Assembly: GCA_017621815.1 (NCBI GenBank)
Contig: JAGASK010000050.1
Span: 1 to 64,000 of the forward strand
DNA length: 64,000 bases
DNA from: Lachnospiraceae bacterium
Lineage (GTDB): Bacteria; Bacillota; Clostridia; Lachnospirales; Lachnospiraceae
Direction of reading: 5' to 3'
Of the stretch, positions 15,330 to 23,055 are shown one piece after another (positions within the stretch are counted from its first letter, which is position 1; every line of letters begins with the position of its first letter). A program made the translations under genes and the position numbers. The notes beneath the pieces are model-generated. The model did not search any database, had not been told where the DNA came from, and worked only from the letters and a program-made list of their open reading frames with translations.

Positions 15330-15701
15330 AAACAGTTCAGCCATGCAGAAAGGATTGTGCAAAATGACCGTGGGAGCTTGCTCACTAAGGGCAATTTGTA
15401 CAATCCTTTCTATAGGGCGGACGCCTGACATGAAATAAGTTGCCGGAAATAACTAATATTTTTGTAAATGATATACAATCCGGCAACTTATGAATGGCAT
15501 GACTGAACTGATATAAACCGTAAAACTCTGACCAAGAAGATGTAGTAAAAATAAAGTTAATATATTATAATGTAACTTATCGGAAGAAAACCAAGCACGA
15601 GCGAAGCGAGTATTTGGTTTTATCCGATAAGTTAACGATGAACCGAAGGTTCAGAGTCGGAAGAAAACAGGGAACGAGCAAAGCGAAGAGAGGAAAACAA
15701 A
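15330..15701. other. 372-bp intergenic region made of stacked inverted repeats, upstream of metY
   Basis: Four hairpins: GAAAGGATTGT/ACAATCCTTTC (15348-15358 with 15399-15409); ATAAGTTGCCGGA/TCCGGCAACTTAT (15435-15447 with 15479-15491, 13 bp); a long imperfect one, TAACTTATCGGA...TCCGATAAGTTA (15573-15634) whose arms continue through GAAAACCAA/TTGGTTTT around a GAGCGAAGCGAG loop; and TGAACC-GAA-GGTTCA (15639-15653). TATAAT at 15566-15571 may be the metY -10. No S-box or other known riboswitch core was recognised. Confidence 0.6.
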
Positions 15702-16985
15702 ATGAGCGATTACAAGATTAACACAAAATGTGTGCAGGCAGGTTATACACCGGGCAACGGAGAACCACGTCAGATACCGATTATTCAGTCAACTACTTTT
15801 AAATATGCTACCAGTGAGGATATGGGAAAGCTTTTTGATTTGGAAGCAAGCGGATATTTTTATACCAGACTGCAGAATCCTACTAATGATTATGTGGCGG
15901 CTAAAATTGCGGAGCTGGAGGGAGGAACTGCAGCAATGCTTACTTCTTCGGGACAGGCAGCAAACTTCTTTGCACTGTTCAATATCTGTGAATGTGGAAG
16001 CCATATCGTTTCCTCATCTTCTATTTATGGAGGTACTTTCAATCTGATTTCCGTAACAATGGCAAAAATGGGAGTAGAAGTTACTTTTGTTTCCCCGGAT
16101 TGTACGGAAGAAGAATTGAATGCAGCTTTTAAAGATAACACAAGAGCGGTATTTGGAGAAACAATTGCCAATCCGGCACTGACGGTACTGGATATTGAAA
16201 AGTTTGCAAAGGCAGCCCATGAGCATGGTGTGCCGCTTATCGTGGATAATACATTCCCGACTCCGGTAAATTGCAGGCCGATTGAATGGGGTGCAGATAT
16301 TGTTACTCATTCCACCACGAAGTACATGGACGGACACGGTGCTGCCGTTGGCGGAGCAATTGTGGATTCCGGTAAATTTGACTGGATGGCTCATGCTGAT
16401 AAGTTCCCCGGACTTTGTACCCCGGATGAATCCTACCATGGCATTACCTATGCGGAAAAATTCGGAAAAGAGGGTGCATTTATTACTAAATGTACATCCC
16501 AGTTAATGCGTGATTTGGGCTGTATCCAGTCGCCTCAGAATGCTTTTATACTGAATCTTGGTCTGGAATCACTGCATGTCAGAATGCCCCGCCATGTGGA
16601 AAACGGGCAGGCAGTGGCGGAATTTCTTGAGAAACATCCCAAGGTTTCTTATGTAAATTATCCGGGTCTGCCGGGCAATAAATATTATGAAACTGCGAAA
16701 AAATATCTTCCTGACGGCGGCTGCGGAGTAGTATCCTTTGAACTGAAAGGCGGACGCAGCGCAGCGGAAATCTTCATGAAGAATCTGAAGCTGGCAGCGA
16801 TTGAAACCCATGTTGCAGATGCGAGAACCTGCTGTTTAAATCCGGCAACCTCCACCCATCGCCAGATGACGGAAGAGCAGCTGATAGAGGCAGGCGTTCC
16901 GTCAGGCCTGATTCGTATTTCCTGCGGTTTGGAAGATAAAGAGGACTTAATTGCTGATTTGTCCCAGGCGCTGGAAGCTATATAA
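15702..16985 (+). CDS. metY: O-acetylhomoserine sulfhydrylase (aminocarboxypropyltransferase)
   Basis: 427 residues, the usual length. A PLP-dependent Cys/Met-metabolism enzyme with Schiff-base lysine K207 in HSTTKYMDGHG, the PLP-phosphate region YTRLQNPTND, SSGQAAN and VDNTFPTP. It makes homocysteine from O-acetylhomoserine and sulfide, for direct sulfhydrylation in methionine synthesis, in the cytoplasm. Monocistronic, with a long structured leader and its own terminator. A role of the leader in sulfur or methionine control is likely but unproven. Confidence 0.93.
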   Translation: MSDYKINTKCVQAGYTPGNGEPRQIPIIQSTTFKYATSEDMGKLFDLEASGYFYTRLQNPTNDYVAAKIAELEGGTAAMLTSSGQAANFFALFNICECGSHIVSSSSIYGGTFNLISVTMAKMGVEVTFVSPDCTEEELNAAFKDNTRAVFGETIANPALTVLDIEKFAKAAHEHGVPLIVDNTFPTPVNCRPIEWGADIVTHSTTKYMDGHGAAVGGAIVDSGKFDWMAHADKFPGLCTPDESYHGITYAEKFGKEGAFITKCTSQLMRDLGCIQSPQNAFILNLGLESLHVRMPRHVENGQAVAEFLEKHPKVSYVNYPGLPGNKYYETAKKYLPDGGCGVVSFELKGGRSAAEIFMKNLKLAAIETHVADARTCCLNPATSTHRQMTEEQLIEAGVPSGLIRISCGLEDKEDLIADLSQALEAI

Positions 16986-17034
16986 TATCAGTCCGGTATG
17001 GCTGAATATATGGGAATAGAATGATTTTCATATT

Positions 17035-17080
17035 CTCCCATGATTTTCTTTAGAGCAAATCATGGGAGTTACTTTTTTTG
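17035..17080 (+). terminator. metY terminator
   Basis: CTCCCATGATTT, 10-nt loop, AAATCATGGGAG, then TTACTTTTTTT: a 12-bp perfect stem with a T-tract. Confidence 0.9.
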
Positions 17081-17114
17081 CCCAGGAACACATTACTATT
17101 TACGAGAAAAACTT

Positions 17115-17197
17115 ATGGGAAATGCGTTATTTATAGAATACACATGATAAAAATTCATGGGAAAACTTACTATTTGAGATATACACATGATAAAAAT
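17115..17197 (+). repeat. Direct duplication with ~43-bp period
   Basis: ATGGGAAA...ATACACATGATAAAAAT occurs at 17115-17154 and again at 17157-17197. The 3' cores (17138-17154 and 17181-17197) are identical over 17 bp; the middle is diverged. Confidence 0.75.
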
Positions 17198-17264
17198 GAA
17201 ATAATAGTAATGGGATGAGTACAGCTTTATGATTTTCACATTAGACTGGGTGATAAGAGGCGCC

Positions 17265-17374
17265 GCAGGTATCTGATGCGCTGTAAATACAAGATGCACT
17301 GCAAGTATTTGATATAGCATAAATATCTGATGTACTGCAAGTATCTGATACACCATAAATGATACACCATAAAT
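17265..17374 (+). repeat. Degenerate 18-bp tandem repeats
   Basis: Five consecutive 18-bp units (17265, 17283, 17301, 17319, 17337) of the type GCAAGTATCTGATRYRCY, alternating with ATAAATATCTGATGTACT-like forms. They are followed by two shorter ATAAAT-GATACACC units up to 17374. Confidence 0.8.
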
Positions 17375-17377
17375 AGC

Positions 17378-17406
17378 TTGACAAATACAGTAAAATATCT
17401 TATTCT
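17378..17406 (+). promoter_or_regulatory. Promoter of the aldolase-like gene
   Basis: TTGACA (17378-17383), 17-bp spacer, TATTCT (17401-17406). It starts four bases after the tandem repeats, so repeat number could influence upstream contacts. Confidence 0.6.
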
Positions 17407-17486
17407 AGTATAGCAGTTTAACGGTTTAAAGTGCTAAATGATTATGCAGTATCTAAAGGAATAGAAAACGTAGGAGGAATTACAAG

Positions 17487-18470
17487 ATGAGTCGCGGAAG
17501 ACAGGGTTCATTAGTATCTTACCGCCCTGATATTAAGGTGGTGGATTGTACATTAAGAGATGGAGGATTGGTAAATAATTTTGCATTTACGGATGAATTT
17601 GTAAAAGATTTATACCTGGCTAATATCAAGGCAGGTGTTGATTATATGGAATTCGGGTATAAAGCTTCCAGCGAAATTTTTAATCCTGCCAATTTCGGTA
17701 AGTGGAAATTCTGCAATGAGAAGGATATCCGCGCTATCGTAGGTGATAATAAGACCGATATGAAGATATCGGTTATGGCAGATGTGGGAAGAACTGATTA
17801 TAAAAAGGATATTTTAAATAAAAAGGAAAGTGTGATTGATTTAGTTCGTGTGGCGACTTATATCAATACTATTCCGGCAGCCATTGAAATGCTGGAGGAT
17901 GCCAAGAAGAAAGGCTATGAAACAACGGTCAATATTATGGCTGTTTCGAAGGTAAATGATGACGATTTGGACGGAGGCCTTGAGCTTCTTGCGCAGAGCA
18001 GCGTGGATGTTATTTATCTTGTTGACAGTTTTGGCGCATTTTATCCGGAACAGATTGAGCGTTTATGTGATAAATATTTAAATGTGGCAGCCAAGTATAA
18101 TAAGAAAATCGGAATCCATGCCCACAATAACCAGCAGCTGGCTTTTGCCAATACCATAGAAGCGCTTTCCATGGGAGCAAGCTATCTGGATGCTACCGTA
18201 AGCGGTATGGGACGCGGTGCGGGAAACTGCTATATGGAGCTTTTACTGAGCTTTTTAAGAAATCCCAAATACAATAAGATTGCCATTATGAATTTTGTGG
18301 AAAAACATATGCTGAAGCTGAAGGAAGAAGGCGCTGTATGGGGATATGATATTCCCTATCTGCTTACGGGAACACTGAACAGCCATCCTTCATCGGCAAT
18401 TCAGTTCATTAAAGAAAAAAGAACAGATTACGCAATGTTTTATCAGGAATTGATTGATAATGCGCTGTAA
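17487..18470 (+). CDS. DRE-TIM aldolase-like enzyme (4-hydroxy-2-oxovalerate aldolase/HMGL family)
   Basis: 327 residues, RBS GTAGGAGG. A TIM-barrel metallolyase: V-V-D-C-T-L-R-D-G-G with D25 as metal ligand, and H211/H213 in GIHAHNN; GMGRGAGN closes the barrel. This stand-alone 'aldolase catalytic domain' form lacks the C-terminal DmpG communication domain and the partner acylating dehydrogenase. Its substrate is therefore not known; a C-C lyase or condensing activity on a 2-oxo acid is the family expectation. It is followed 20 bp later by a lipoprotein gene. Confidence 0.8.
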   Translation: MSRGRQGSLVSYRPDIKVVDCTLRDGGLVNNFAFTDEFVKDLYLANIKAGVDYMEFGYKASSEIFNPANFGKWKFCNEKDIRAIVGDNKTDMKISVMADVGRTDYKKDILNKKESVIDLVRVATYINTIPAAIEMLEDAKKKGYETTVNIMAVSKVNDDDLDGGLELLAQSSVDVIYLVDSFGAFYPEQIERLCDKYLNVAAKYNKKIGIHAHNNQQLAFANTIEALSMGASYLDATVSGMGRGAGNCYMELLLSFLRNPKYNKIAIMNFVEKHMLKLKEEGAVWGYDIPYLLTGTLNSHPSSAIQFIKEKRTDYAMFYQELIDNAL

Positions 18471-18490
18471 AGAAATTTTGGTGTGACGAA

Positions 18491-19150
18491 ATGAAAAAGA
18501 AAGTTTTAATGATATCCCTGGCATGTATGCTTTTACTGTTAAATGGTACGGGCTGCGGCAGTCCGGCTTCGGATAAAAGCGGCGCAGCACAGGAGGAAAA
18601 AGAAACTCAGGCACAAGAGGAAGAAAATGCCGAACTCCTTACGGGAAAGCATTATGTGAATATTAACATAAAAGACAAAGGCAGCATTAAAGTGGAGCTG
18701 GATGCAGACAATGCTCCCATTACGGTAACAAACTTTGTGAAACTGGTGAAAGAAGGGTTCTATGACGGTGTAACCTTTCACCGGATTATAAATGGGGTAA
18801 TGATGCAGGGCGGCGACCCTACCGGAACGGGTATGGGAGGCTCGGAAGAGAAGATTAAAGGTGAATTTGCTGCTAACGGCATTGAAAATCCGCTGTCCCA
18901 TACGAGAGGAGCCATTTCCATGGCACGCACGGATATACCTGACAGTGCTGATTCACAGTTTTTCATTGTACAGCAGGATTACACTTCCTGGGATGGGAAT
19001 TATGCCGTATTCGGGTATGTAATTGAAGGAATGGATATTGTGGATGATATCTGTGATAATACAACAGGACAGGATTATAACGGATTTGTGCCGGAGGAAA
19101 ACAGACCGGTTATTGAGAGCATGGAATACCTGGGAGAAGAAAAAAATTGA
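18491..19150 (+). CDS. Cyclophilin-type peptidyl-prolyl isomerase lipoprotein
   Basis: 219 residues. Signal peptide with lipobox NGTGC (Cys about 22), a charged linker (about 30-50), then a bacterial-size cyclophilin domain: FYDGVTFHRII, MQGGDPTGTGMGG, SQFFIVQQD, YAVFGYVIEGMDIVD. The domain keeps the catalytic Arg in FHRI. It folds exported proteins on the outer face of the membrane. Its stop overlaps the ogt start. Confidence 0.93.
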   Translation: MKKKVLMISLACMLLLLNGTGCGSPASDKSGAAQEEKETQAQEEENAELLTGKHYVNINIKDKGSIKVELDADNAPITVTNFVKLVKEGFYDGVTFHRIINGVMMQGGDPTGTGMGGSEEKIKGEFAANGIENPLSHTRGAISMARTDIPDSADSQFFIVQQDYTSWDGNYAVFGYVIEGMDIVDDICDNTTGQDYNGFVPEENRPVIESMEYLGEEKN

Positions 19151-19614
19151 TAAACAGATACCATTATGAAACCCCTGTCGGTCTTGTATGTATAGAAGAA
19201 AACGAAGCTGCGATTACGGCCCTGTATTTTGACAGTAAAAAGCAGGAAGAAAGAGATAAAGAAACGGAAACGCCTCTGCTTAAGGAGGCTCACAGGCAGC
19301 TTGCGGAATATTTTGAGAAAAAGCGGACTGAGTTTGATTTACCTCTTAAGCCGGAAGGAACTGATTTTCAGAAAAAAGTATGGGCAGCTCTTTGTACCAT
19401 TCCCTATGGGGAAACACGAAGCTATGGGGAAATTGCAAAACAGACAGGAAATGAAAAGGCCTGCCGGGCAGTGGGCGGCGCCAACAATAAGAACCCGATT
19501 ATGATATTTATTCCCTGTCACAGGGTGATTGGGGCAGACGGTTCACTGGTTGGATTCGGAGGCGGCCTTCAGGCCAAGAGATATATGCTTGATTTGGAGA
19601 AAGGAGAAATTTGA
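19147..19614 (+). CDS. ogt: Methylated-DNA-protein-cysteine methyltransferase
   Basis: 155 residues from TTG 19147, overlapping the cyclophilin stop by 4 bases (TTGA). The acceptor motif is IPCHRVIGADGSLVGFGGG, and the DNA-binding HTH GETRSYGEIAKQTGN is present. A suicide repair protein that removes O6-alkylguanine. Length and motifs are complete. Confidence 0.95.
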   Translation: MINRYHYETPVGLVCIEENEAAITALYFDSKKQEERDKETETPLLKEAHRQLAEYFEKKRTEFDLPLKPEGTDFQKKVWAALCTIPYGETRSYGEIAKQTGNEKACRAVGGANNKNPIMIFIPCHRVIGADGSLVGFGGGLQAKRYMLDLEKGEI

Positions 19615-19621
19615 TTATGAC

Positions 19622-19668
19622 CACACCCTACCACGTTGCATAGCAGAGGCTTTGCAATAAATTGATAT
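19622..19668 (+). repeat. Imperfect direct repeat, copy 1
   Basis: CACACCCTACCACGTTGCATAGCAGAGGCTTTGCAATAA... matches 20360-20405 (ACACCTTATTACATTGCATAGCAGAGGCTGTTGCAATAG...) over about 45 bp, with the core TTGCATAGCAGAGGCT identical. The two copies bracket the small HTH gene and the GNAT remnant, so this segment arose by duplication or insertion. Confidence 0.7.
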
Positions 19669-19733
19669 AAGAATATTGCTATAGCCTTTGCTGCTCCTTA
19701 AACAGATTAACAGCGAAAAAAAGGAGGGCAACA

Positions 19734-20009
19734 ATGAGCTATAGAAGAGCAGATCAGATTCTGCCGGAGGAATTATTACAACTGATACAGCAGTATGTGG
19801 ATGGAGATTATCTATATATTCCCAGAAAAGAATCCAACAGAAAAAAATGGGGAGAAAATACTGCTACCAGAAAAGAGCTTGAAGAAAGAAATTCAGCCGT
19901 TTATACAGATTTTCAGCATGGAGCATCTATGGAACAGCTGGCTTCAAAGTATTTTCTGTCAGAAAAAAGTATTCAGCGTATTGTATATCAGAAACGAAGG
20001 ACTGCCTGA
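19734..20009 (+). CDS. Small HTH protein (CD3324/Mor-like)
   Basis: 91 residues, RBS AAGGAGGG. It matches the CD3324 family: YRRADQILPEELLQLIQQYVDGDYLYIPRK followed by a C-terminal Mor-type HTH (GASMEQLASKYFLSEKSIQRIVYQKR). A probable DNA-binding protein of unknown target, common in Clostridia. Confidence 0.85.
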   Translation: MSYRRADQILPEELLQLIQQYVDGDYLYIPRKESNRKKWGENTATRKELEERNSAVYTDFQHGASMEQLASKYFLSEKSIQRIVYQKRRTA

Positions 20010-20104
20010 AAGCGGCAGATAAATGAGGACATTGCAGGATGCCCTCATTTTTTTGTCCAATAGGACAGGTCGCAAAGCGCACTTTTTATTATAATTGTTT
20101 GTGA

Positions 20105-20400
20105 GGTAGGAGGTCTGGGGATTCTCTGATAAACTTATTAAAAAGACAGGCGTTACATATTTTATAGGAGCGCAATATCGAAACCATGGTTATGCAGCTG
20201 AATCAGTCAAAGCATACACTGAATATTTGTTCAATCATTATAATATGCCGAAGATTATAGCGACGATTAGAGAGGAAAACATATCATCCCGGAAGGTGAT
20301 TGAGAAAGCCGGATTCAGATTAACTGAAAAAGAAAGACGAAGGGAGGAAATACTTTATGTGTACACCTTATTACATTGCATAGCAGAGGCTGTTGCAATA
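20105..20400 (+). pseudogene. Truncated GNAT acetyltransferase
   Basis: The frame reads YFIGAQYRNHGYAAESVKAY, then NMPKIIATIREENISSRKVI and EKAGFRLTEKE: the C-terminal half of a RimJ/RimL-type acetyltransferase. The N-terminal half is missing and there is no suitable start; before about 20130 the frame meets unrelated sequence. Its end runs into the second copy of the 45-bp repeat. Confidence 0.75.
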
Positions 20401-20405
20401 GAAAT
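20360..20405 (+). repeat. Imperfect direct repeat, copy 2
   Basis: Second copy of the 19622-19668 repeat, see that entry. It sits just before the DUF1062 gene start. Confidence 0.7.
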
Positions 20406-20410
20406 GATAC

Positions 20411-21034
20411 ATGGTAATAGTCTCTGCATACCCGGAAATTCAGGTAAAGGGAGATGCAAAAGTGGACTATTTGAATACAACTGAATATAGAATAAAGCCT
20501 ATATCGGCTTTGAAAATTATCCGCAACTGCGCTGGCTGCGGCAAAAAATCAGTTTTTGCAAGCACAGGACAGTTTCGCGTCAATGCAAACGGTAATCTTG
20601 TGGATGTCTGGTTAATCTACCGGTGTGAAAAGTGTAAGCATACATTTAATTTTTCTGTTTATGAGCGGATGAAAGCGGAGAGATTACCTAAGGAGCAGTA
20701 TATGGCATTTCTTCGGAATGAAGAAGATATGGCGTTAAAGATTGGGAATGATTTGAACCTGTTCAGAAAAAATAAGGCTGAAATTGATGCAGACCAATTA
20801 GAATACACATATGAGAAACTGGATTGTGATTATGAAAACGCAGGAGCCGGGCAGGGGAAAATCATTATACATAACCCTTTTAAAATGAAAATCAGAACAG
20901 ATAAGCTGTTACCGGAGCTGCTGGGGATGAGCAGAAGTCAGATGAAAAAATTGCTTAAGGAGGATAAAATCCGTTTTGAGGGGACATATCCGGGAGATAT
21001 GACTGAAATATTTTTGGATTTTCCATTTCCATAA
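20411..21034 (+). CDS. DUF1062 family protein
   Basis: 207 residues at most; no strong RBS fixes the start and a GTG or later start is possible. It has a zinc-ribbon-like CAGCGKKS...CEKCKH (four Cys), IIHNPFKMKIRTDKLLPELL, and a C-terminal S4-like segment SRSQMKKLLKEDKIRFEG, the features of DUF1062. Function unknown; nucleic-acid binding is plausible from the ribbon and S4-like end. Confidence 0.8.
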   Translation: MVIVSAYPEIQVKGDAKVDYLNTTEYRIKPISALKIIRNCAGCGKKSVFASTGQFRVNANGNLVDVWLIYRCEKCKHTFNFSVYERMKAERLPKEQYMAFLRNEEDMALKIGNDLNLFRKNKAEIDADQLEYTYEKLDCDYENAGAGQGKIIIHNPFKMKIRTDKLLPELLGMSRSQMKKLLKEDKIRFEGTYPGDMTEIFLDFPFP

Positions 21035-21085
21035 GATGAATTTTGATGTAGAATAACAAAAAATGGATTATGGACGGAAAAATAC

Positions 21086-21769
21086 ATGGAGCGCGAAATA
21101 GATTTAAAGGAGATATCGGACGGCAGACTTTATACCGTAAATGATATGGTAAAAATAGGCTGCAACGATTGTCAGGGCTGTTCAGAGTGCTGCAGGGCGG
21201 TAGATGATACCATTATCTTAGATCCTTATGATATTTATCAGCTGGAAAGAAGTCTTCAGGCTGATTTTTCTGTATTGATGCAGGATAGAATAGAGCTTTC
21301 TGTGGTTGATGGGATTATTCAGCCCCATTTGAAAATACTTCCGGATGGGAAAGGCTGTACCTTTTTAAAGGAGGATGGCAGATGCAGCATACATAATGAC
21401 AGACCGGGGTTTTGCAGAATGTTTCCCATGGGAAGGCTTTATGAAGAGGGAGACTTCAGATATTTTCTGCAGGTTCATGAATGCAGCTATCCGAATAAAA
21501 CAAAGGTCAAGCTGAAAAAATGGCTGGGAATACCGGAAATAGCGAAATATGAGCAGTTTATCAGGGACTGGCATTTCTTTTTAAAGAAAGTGCAGAATAT
21601 GCTGAAGGAAACAGAAAATGATGAGATTGTAAAAAGCATTAACATGTTTCTGCTGAACCGGTTTTATGTAAAAGCTTATGAAACCGGAGCAAGCGAAGGG
21701 AATGCAAAGGATTTTTATGGACAGTTTTATGAAAGGCTTCATGAAGCAGAGAGTGCGGTAATCAGATAA
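21086..21769 (+). CDS. YkgJ-family cysteine cluster protein
   Basis: 227 residues with a Cys-rich centre: CNDCQGCSECC near residue 28 and CTFL...CSIHNDRPGFCRMFP near residue 90-115, plus a further Cys (HECSYP). This is the YkgJ/FliB-like pattern thought to bind zinc or an Fe-S cluster. Activity unknown. It lies 45 bp before a Crp/Fnr gene. Confidence 0.85.
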   Translation: MEREIDLKEISDGRLYTVNDMVKIGCNDCQGCSECCRAVDDTIILDPYDIYQLERSLQADFSVLMQDRIELSVVDGIIQPHLKILPDGKGCTFLKEDGRCSIHNDRPGFCRMFPMGRLYEEGDFRYFLQVHECSYPNKTKVKLKKWLGIPEIAKYEQFIRDWHFFLKKVQNMLKETENDEIVKSINMFLLNRFYVKAYETGASEGNAKDFYGQFYERLHEAESAVIR

Positions 21770-21814
21770 CAGAAATTACGGCAGGATTATCATGGGAGAA
21801 GGAAGTGTTTGTGT

Positions 21815-22486
21815 ATGGCGGATTTGAAATCATTGAAATTATTTCAGGCGATTACCCAGGAAGAGACGGAAAGAATTTTAAAGTGCTCTAAATCAAGAAT
21901 GAAAACATATCCTGCGGGAACCTATATTTTTGAACAGGGCGGCACACCATCCAGATTGTTTCTTCTGTTGGAAGGTCAGGTTCAGATATGTAAGGACTTT
22001 ACTTCCGGTAAAAGAGATGTGTTGTATCTGGTGGAAGCGGGAAATGTTTTCGGGGAAATCTTTTTATTTGGTGATAAAAAACACTACTGGTACGATGCGG
22101 TGGCGGTTACGGATGTTACGGTGATGGAAATGCCCTGGGATTTCTTTTATCATTTTTGTTCCAATGCATGTAATCATCATAAACAGCTGACCCAGAATAT
22201 GCTGGAAATCCTTTCAGAGAATAATTTTAAGATTACCAGAAAACTACATATTGTAAGCACTTCTTCTTTGAGGGAGCGGATTGCAATCTGGCTGATAGAT
22301 TCCATGGACGAGAAGGGCAATGTAGAGCTTAAGATGAACAGGGAACAGCTGGCGGATTTCCTCGGAGTTGCAAGACCCTCTCTTTCACGTGAACTGATGC
22401 GTATGCAGGCGGACGGTTTGGTAGAGGTATCCAGGAAAAATATTAAAATTAAGGACGTAGAAGCGGTAGAGCTTCTGTATGATTAA
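21815..22486 (+). CDS. Crp/Fnr-family transcriptional regulator
   Basis: 223 residues from ATG 21815 (GAAGGAAG nine bases upstream; a TTG two codons earlier is less well spaced). An N-terminal cyclic-nucleotide-binding-like barrel (PAGTYIFEQGGTPSRLFLLL) and a C-terminal HTH_Crp (NREQLADFLGVARPSLSREL). The N-terminus lacks the Fnr four-Cys cluster, so oxygen is not sensed by an Fnr-type Fe-S centre. The adjacent glycyl-radical and formate-channel genes make it a candidate regulator of anaerobic carbon flow. Confidence 0.9.
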   Translation: MADLKSLKLFQAITQEETERILKCSKSRMKTYPAGTYIFEQGGTPSRLFLLLEGQVQICKDFTSGKRDVLYLVEAGNVFGEIFLFGDKKHYWYDAVAVTDVTVMEMPWDFFYHFCSNACNHHKQLTQNMLEILSENNFKITRKLHIVSTSSLRERIAIWLIDSMDEKGNVELKMNREQLADFLGVARPSLSRELMRMQADGLVEVSRKNIKIKDVEAVELLYD

Positions 22487-22543
22487 TAATATGAGGATTG
22501 CCGGGCGCTCTTGATAAAAATTTACAAAAAAATAAAAAAAGAG

Positions 22544-22580
22544 AAAATTCGTAACCATAGTTACGGATTTTTCCTTTTTT
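22544..22580 (+). terminator. Terminator after the Crp/Fnr gene
   Basis: AAAATTCGTAAC-CATA-GTTACGGATTTTT with one G:U pair, followed by TCCTTTTTT. Confidence 0.8.
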
Positions 22581-22656
22581 ACAGGATATTATAATCTTAA
22601 CAAAGGAACTAAAAATAAAATTAAAAATAAAAGATACAATGAAAGGAGTCTTAATT

Positions 22657-22896
22657 ATGACAAGCGCAGCACAGGTTGATAATTTAGTAAATTTATTGGA
22701 TGGATATGCAACAAAGGGAGGACATCATCTGAACGTCAATGTATTAAACAGAGATACTCTGTTGGATGCTCAGAAGAATCCCGAGAAATATCCTCAGCTG
22801 ACCATTCGTGTATCAGGATATGCAGTAAACTTCATTAAGCTTACTCCTGAACAGCAGGCTGATGTTATTTCCAGAACATTCCACGAAGCAATTTAA
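22657..22896 (+). CDS. grcA: Stand-alone glycyl-radical domain protein (autonomous glycyl radical cofactor-like)
   Basis: 79 residues from ATG 22657; the upstream in-frame ATG overlaps the AAAGGAG RBS and is rejected. The C-terminus [19 protein letters not shown] is the glycyl-radical loop of pyruvate formate-lyase, with the radical Gly in RVSGYAVNF. Such free-standing domains (YfiD/GrcA) replace the damaged C-terminus of PFL after oxygen exposure. No PFL gene lies nearby. A formate/nitrite channel follows. Confidence 0.88.
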   Translation: MTSAAQVDNLVNLLDGYATKGGHHLNVNVLNRDTLLDAQKNPEKYPQLTIRVSGYAVNFIKLTPEQQADVISRTFHEAI

Positions 22897-22920
22897 TTAA
22901 GAAGTACAGGAAAGCGTAAA

Positions 22921-22950
22921 AGGGCATCTGGCAGCAGATGTCCTTTTTTG
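22921..22950 (+). terminator. Terminator after grcA
   Basis: AGGGCATCTG-GCAG-CAGATGTCCT with one G:U, followed by TTTTT. Separates grcA from the channel gene. Confidence 0.88.
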
Positions 22951-22975
22951 TATGCAATTTAGTACATAAATATAT

Positions 22976-23004
22976 ATGACAAAAAGAGACAAATAATATA
23001 TAAT
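22976..23004 (+). promoter_or_regulatory. Promoter of the formate/nitrite channel gene
   Basis: ATGACA (22976-22981), 17-bp spacer, TATAAT (22999-23004). No clear Crp/Fnr palindrome next to it was found. Confidence 0.55.
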
Positions 23005-23055
23005 AACTACGTATGTAATCACTTTAAGAGAAGGGAAAGGTACGGTTTTAAAAAG

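Larger units (their letters stand above)
16986..17486. other. 501-bp intergenic region with terminator, minisatellite-like repeats and promoter
   Basis: In order: metY terminator (17035-17080), a ~43-bp direct duplication (17115-17197), a degenerate 18-bp tandem array (17265-17374) and a promoter for the next gene (17378-17406). A minus-strand frame across the array reads as a low-complexity hydrophobic repeat and is not regarded as a gene. Confidence 0.7.

Noticed and set aside
15435-15491. S-box (SAM) riboswitch upstream of metY
   Set aside because: Only simple stems were found; the conserved SAM-I core and kink-turn pattern was not recognised.
17096-17356. Minus-strand 86-residue hydrophobic repeat ORF
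   Set aside because: It is a by-product of the 18-bp tandem repeat, which is a multiple of three; no RBS or family resemblance.
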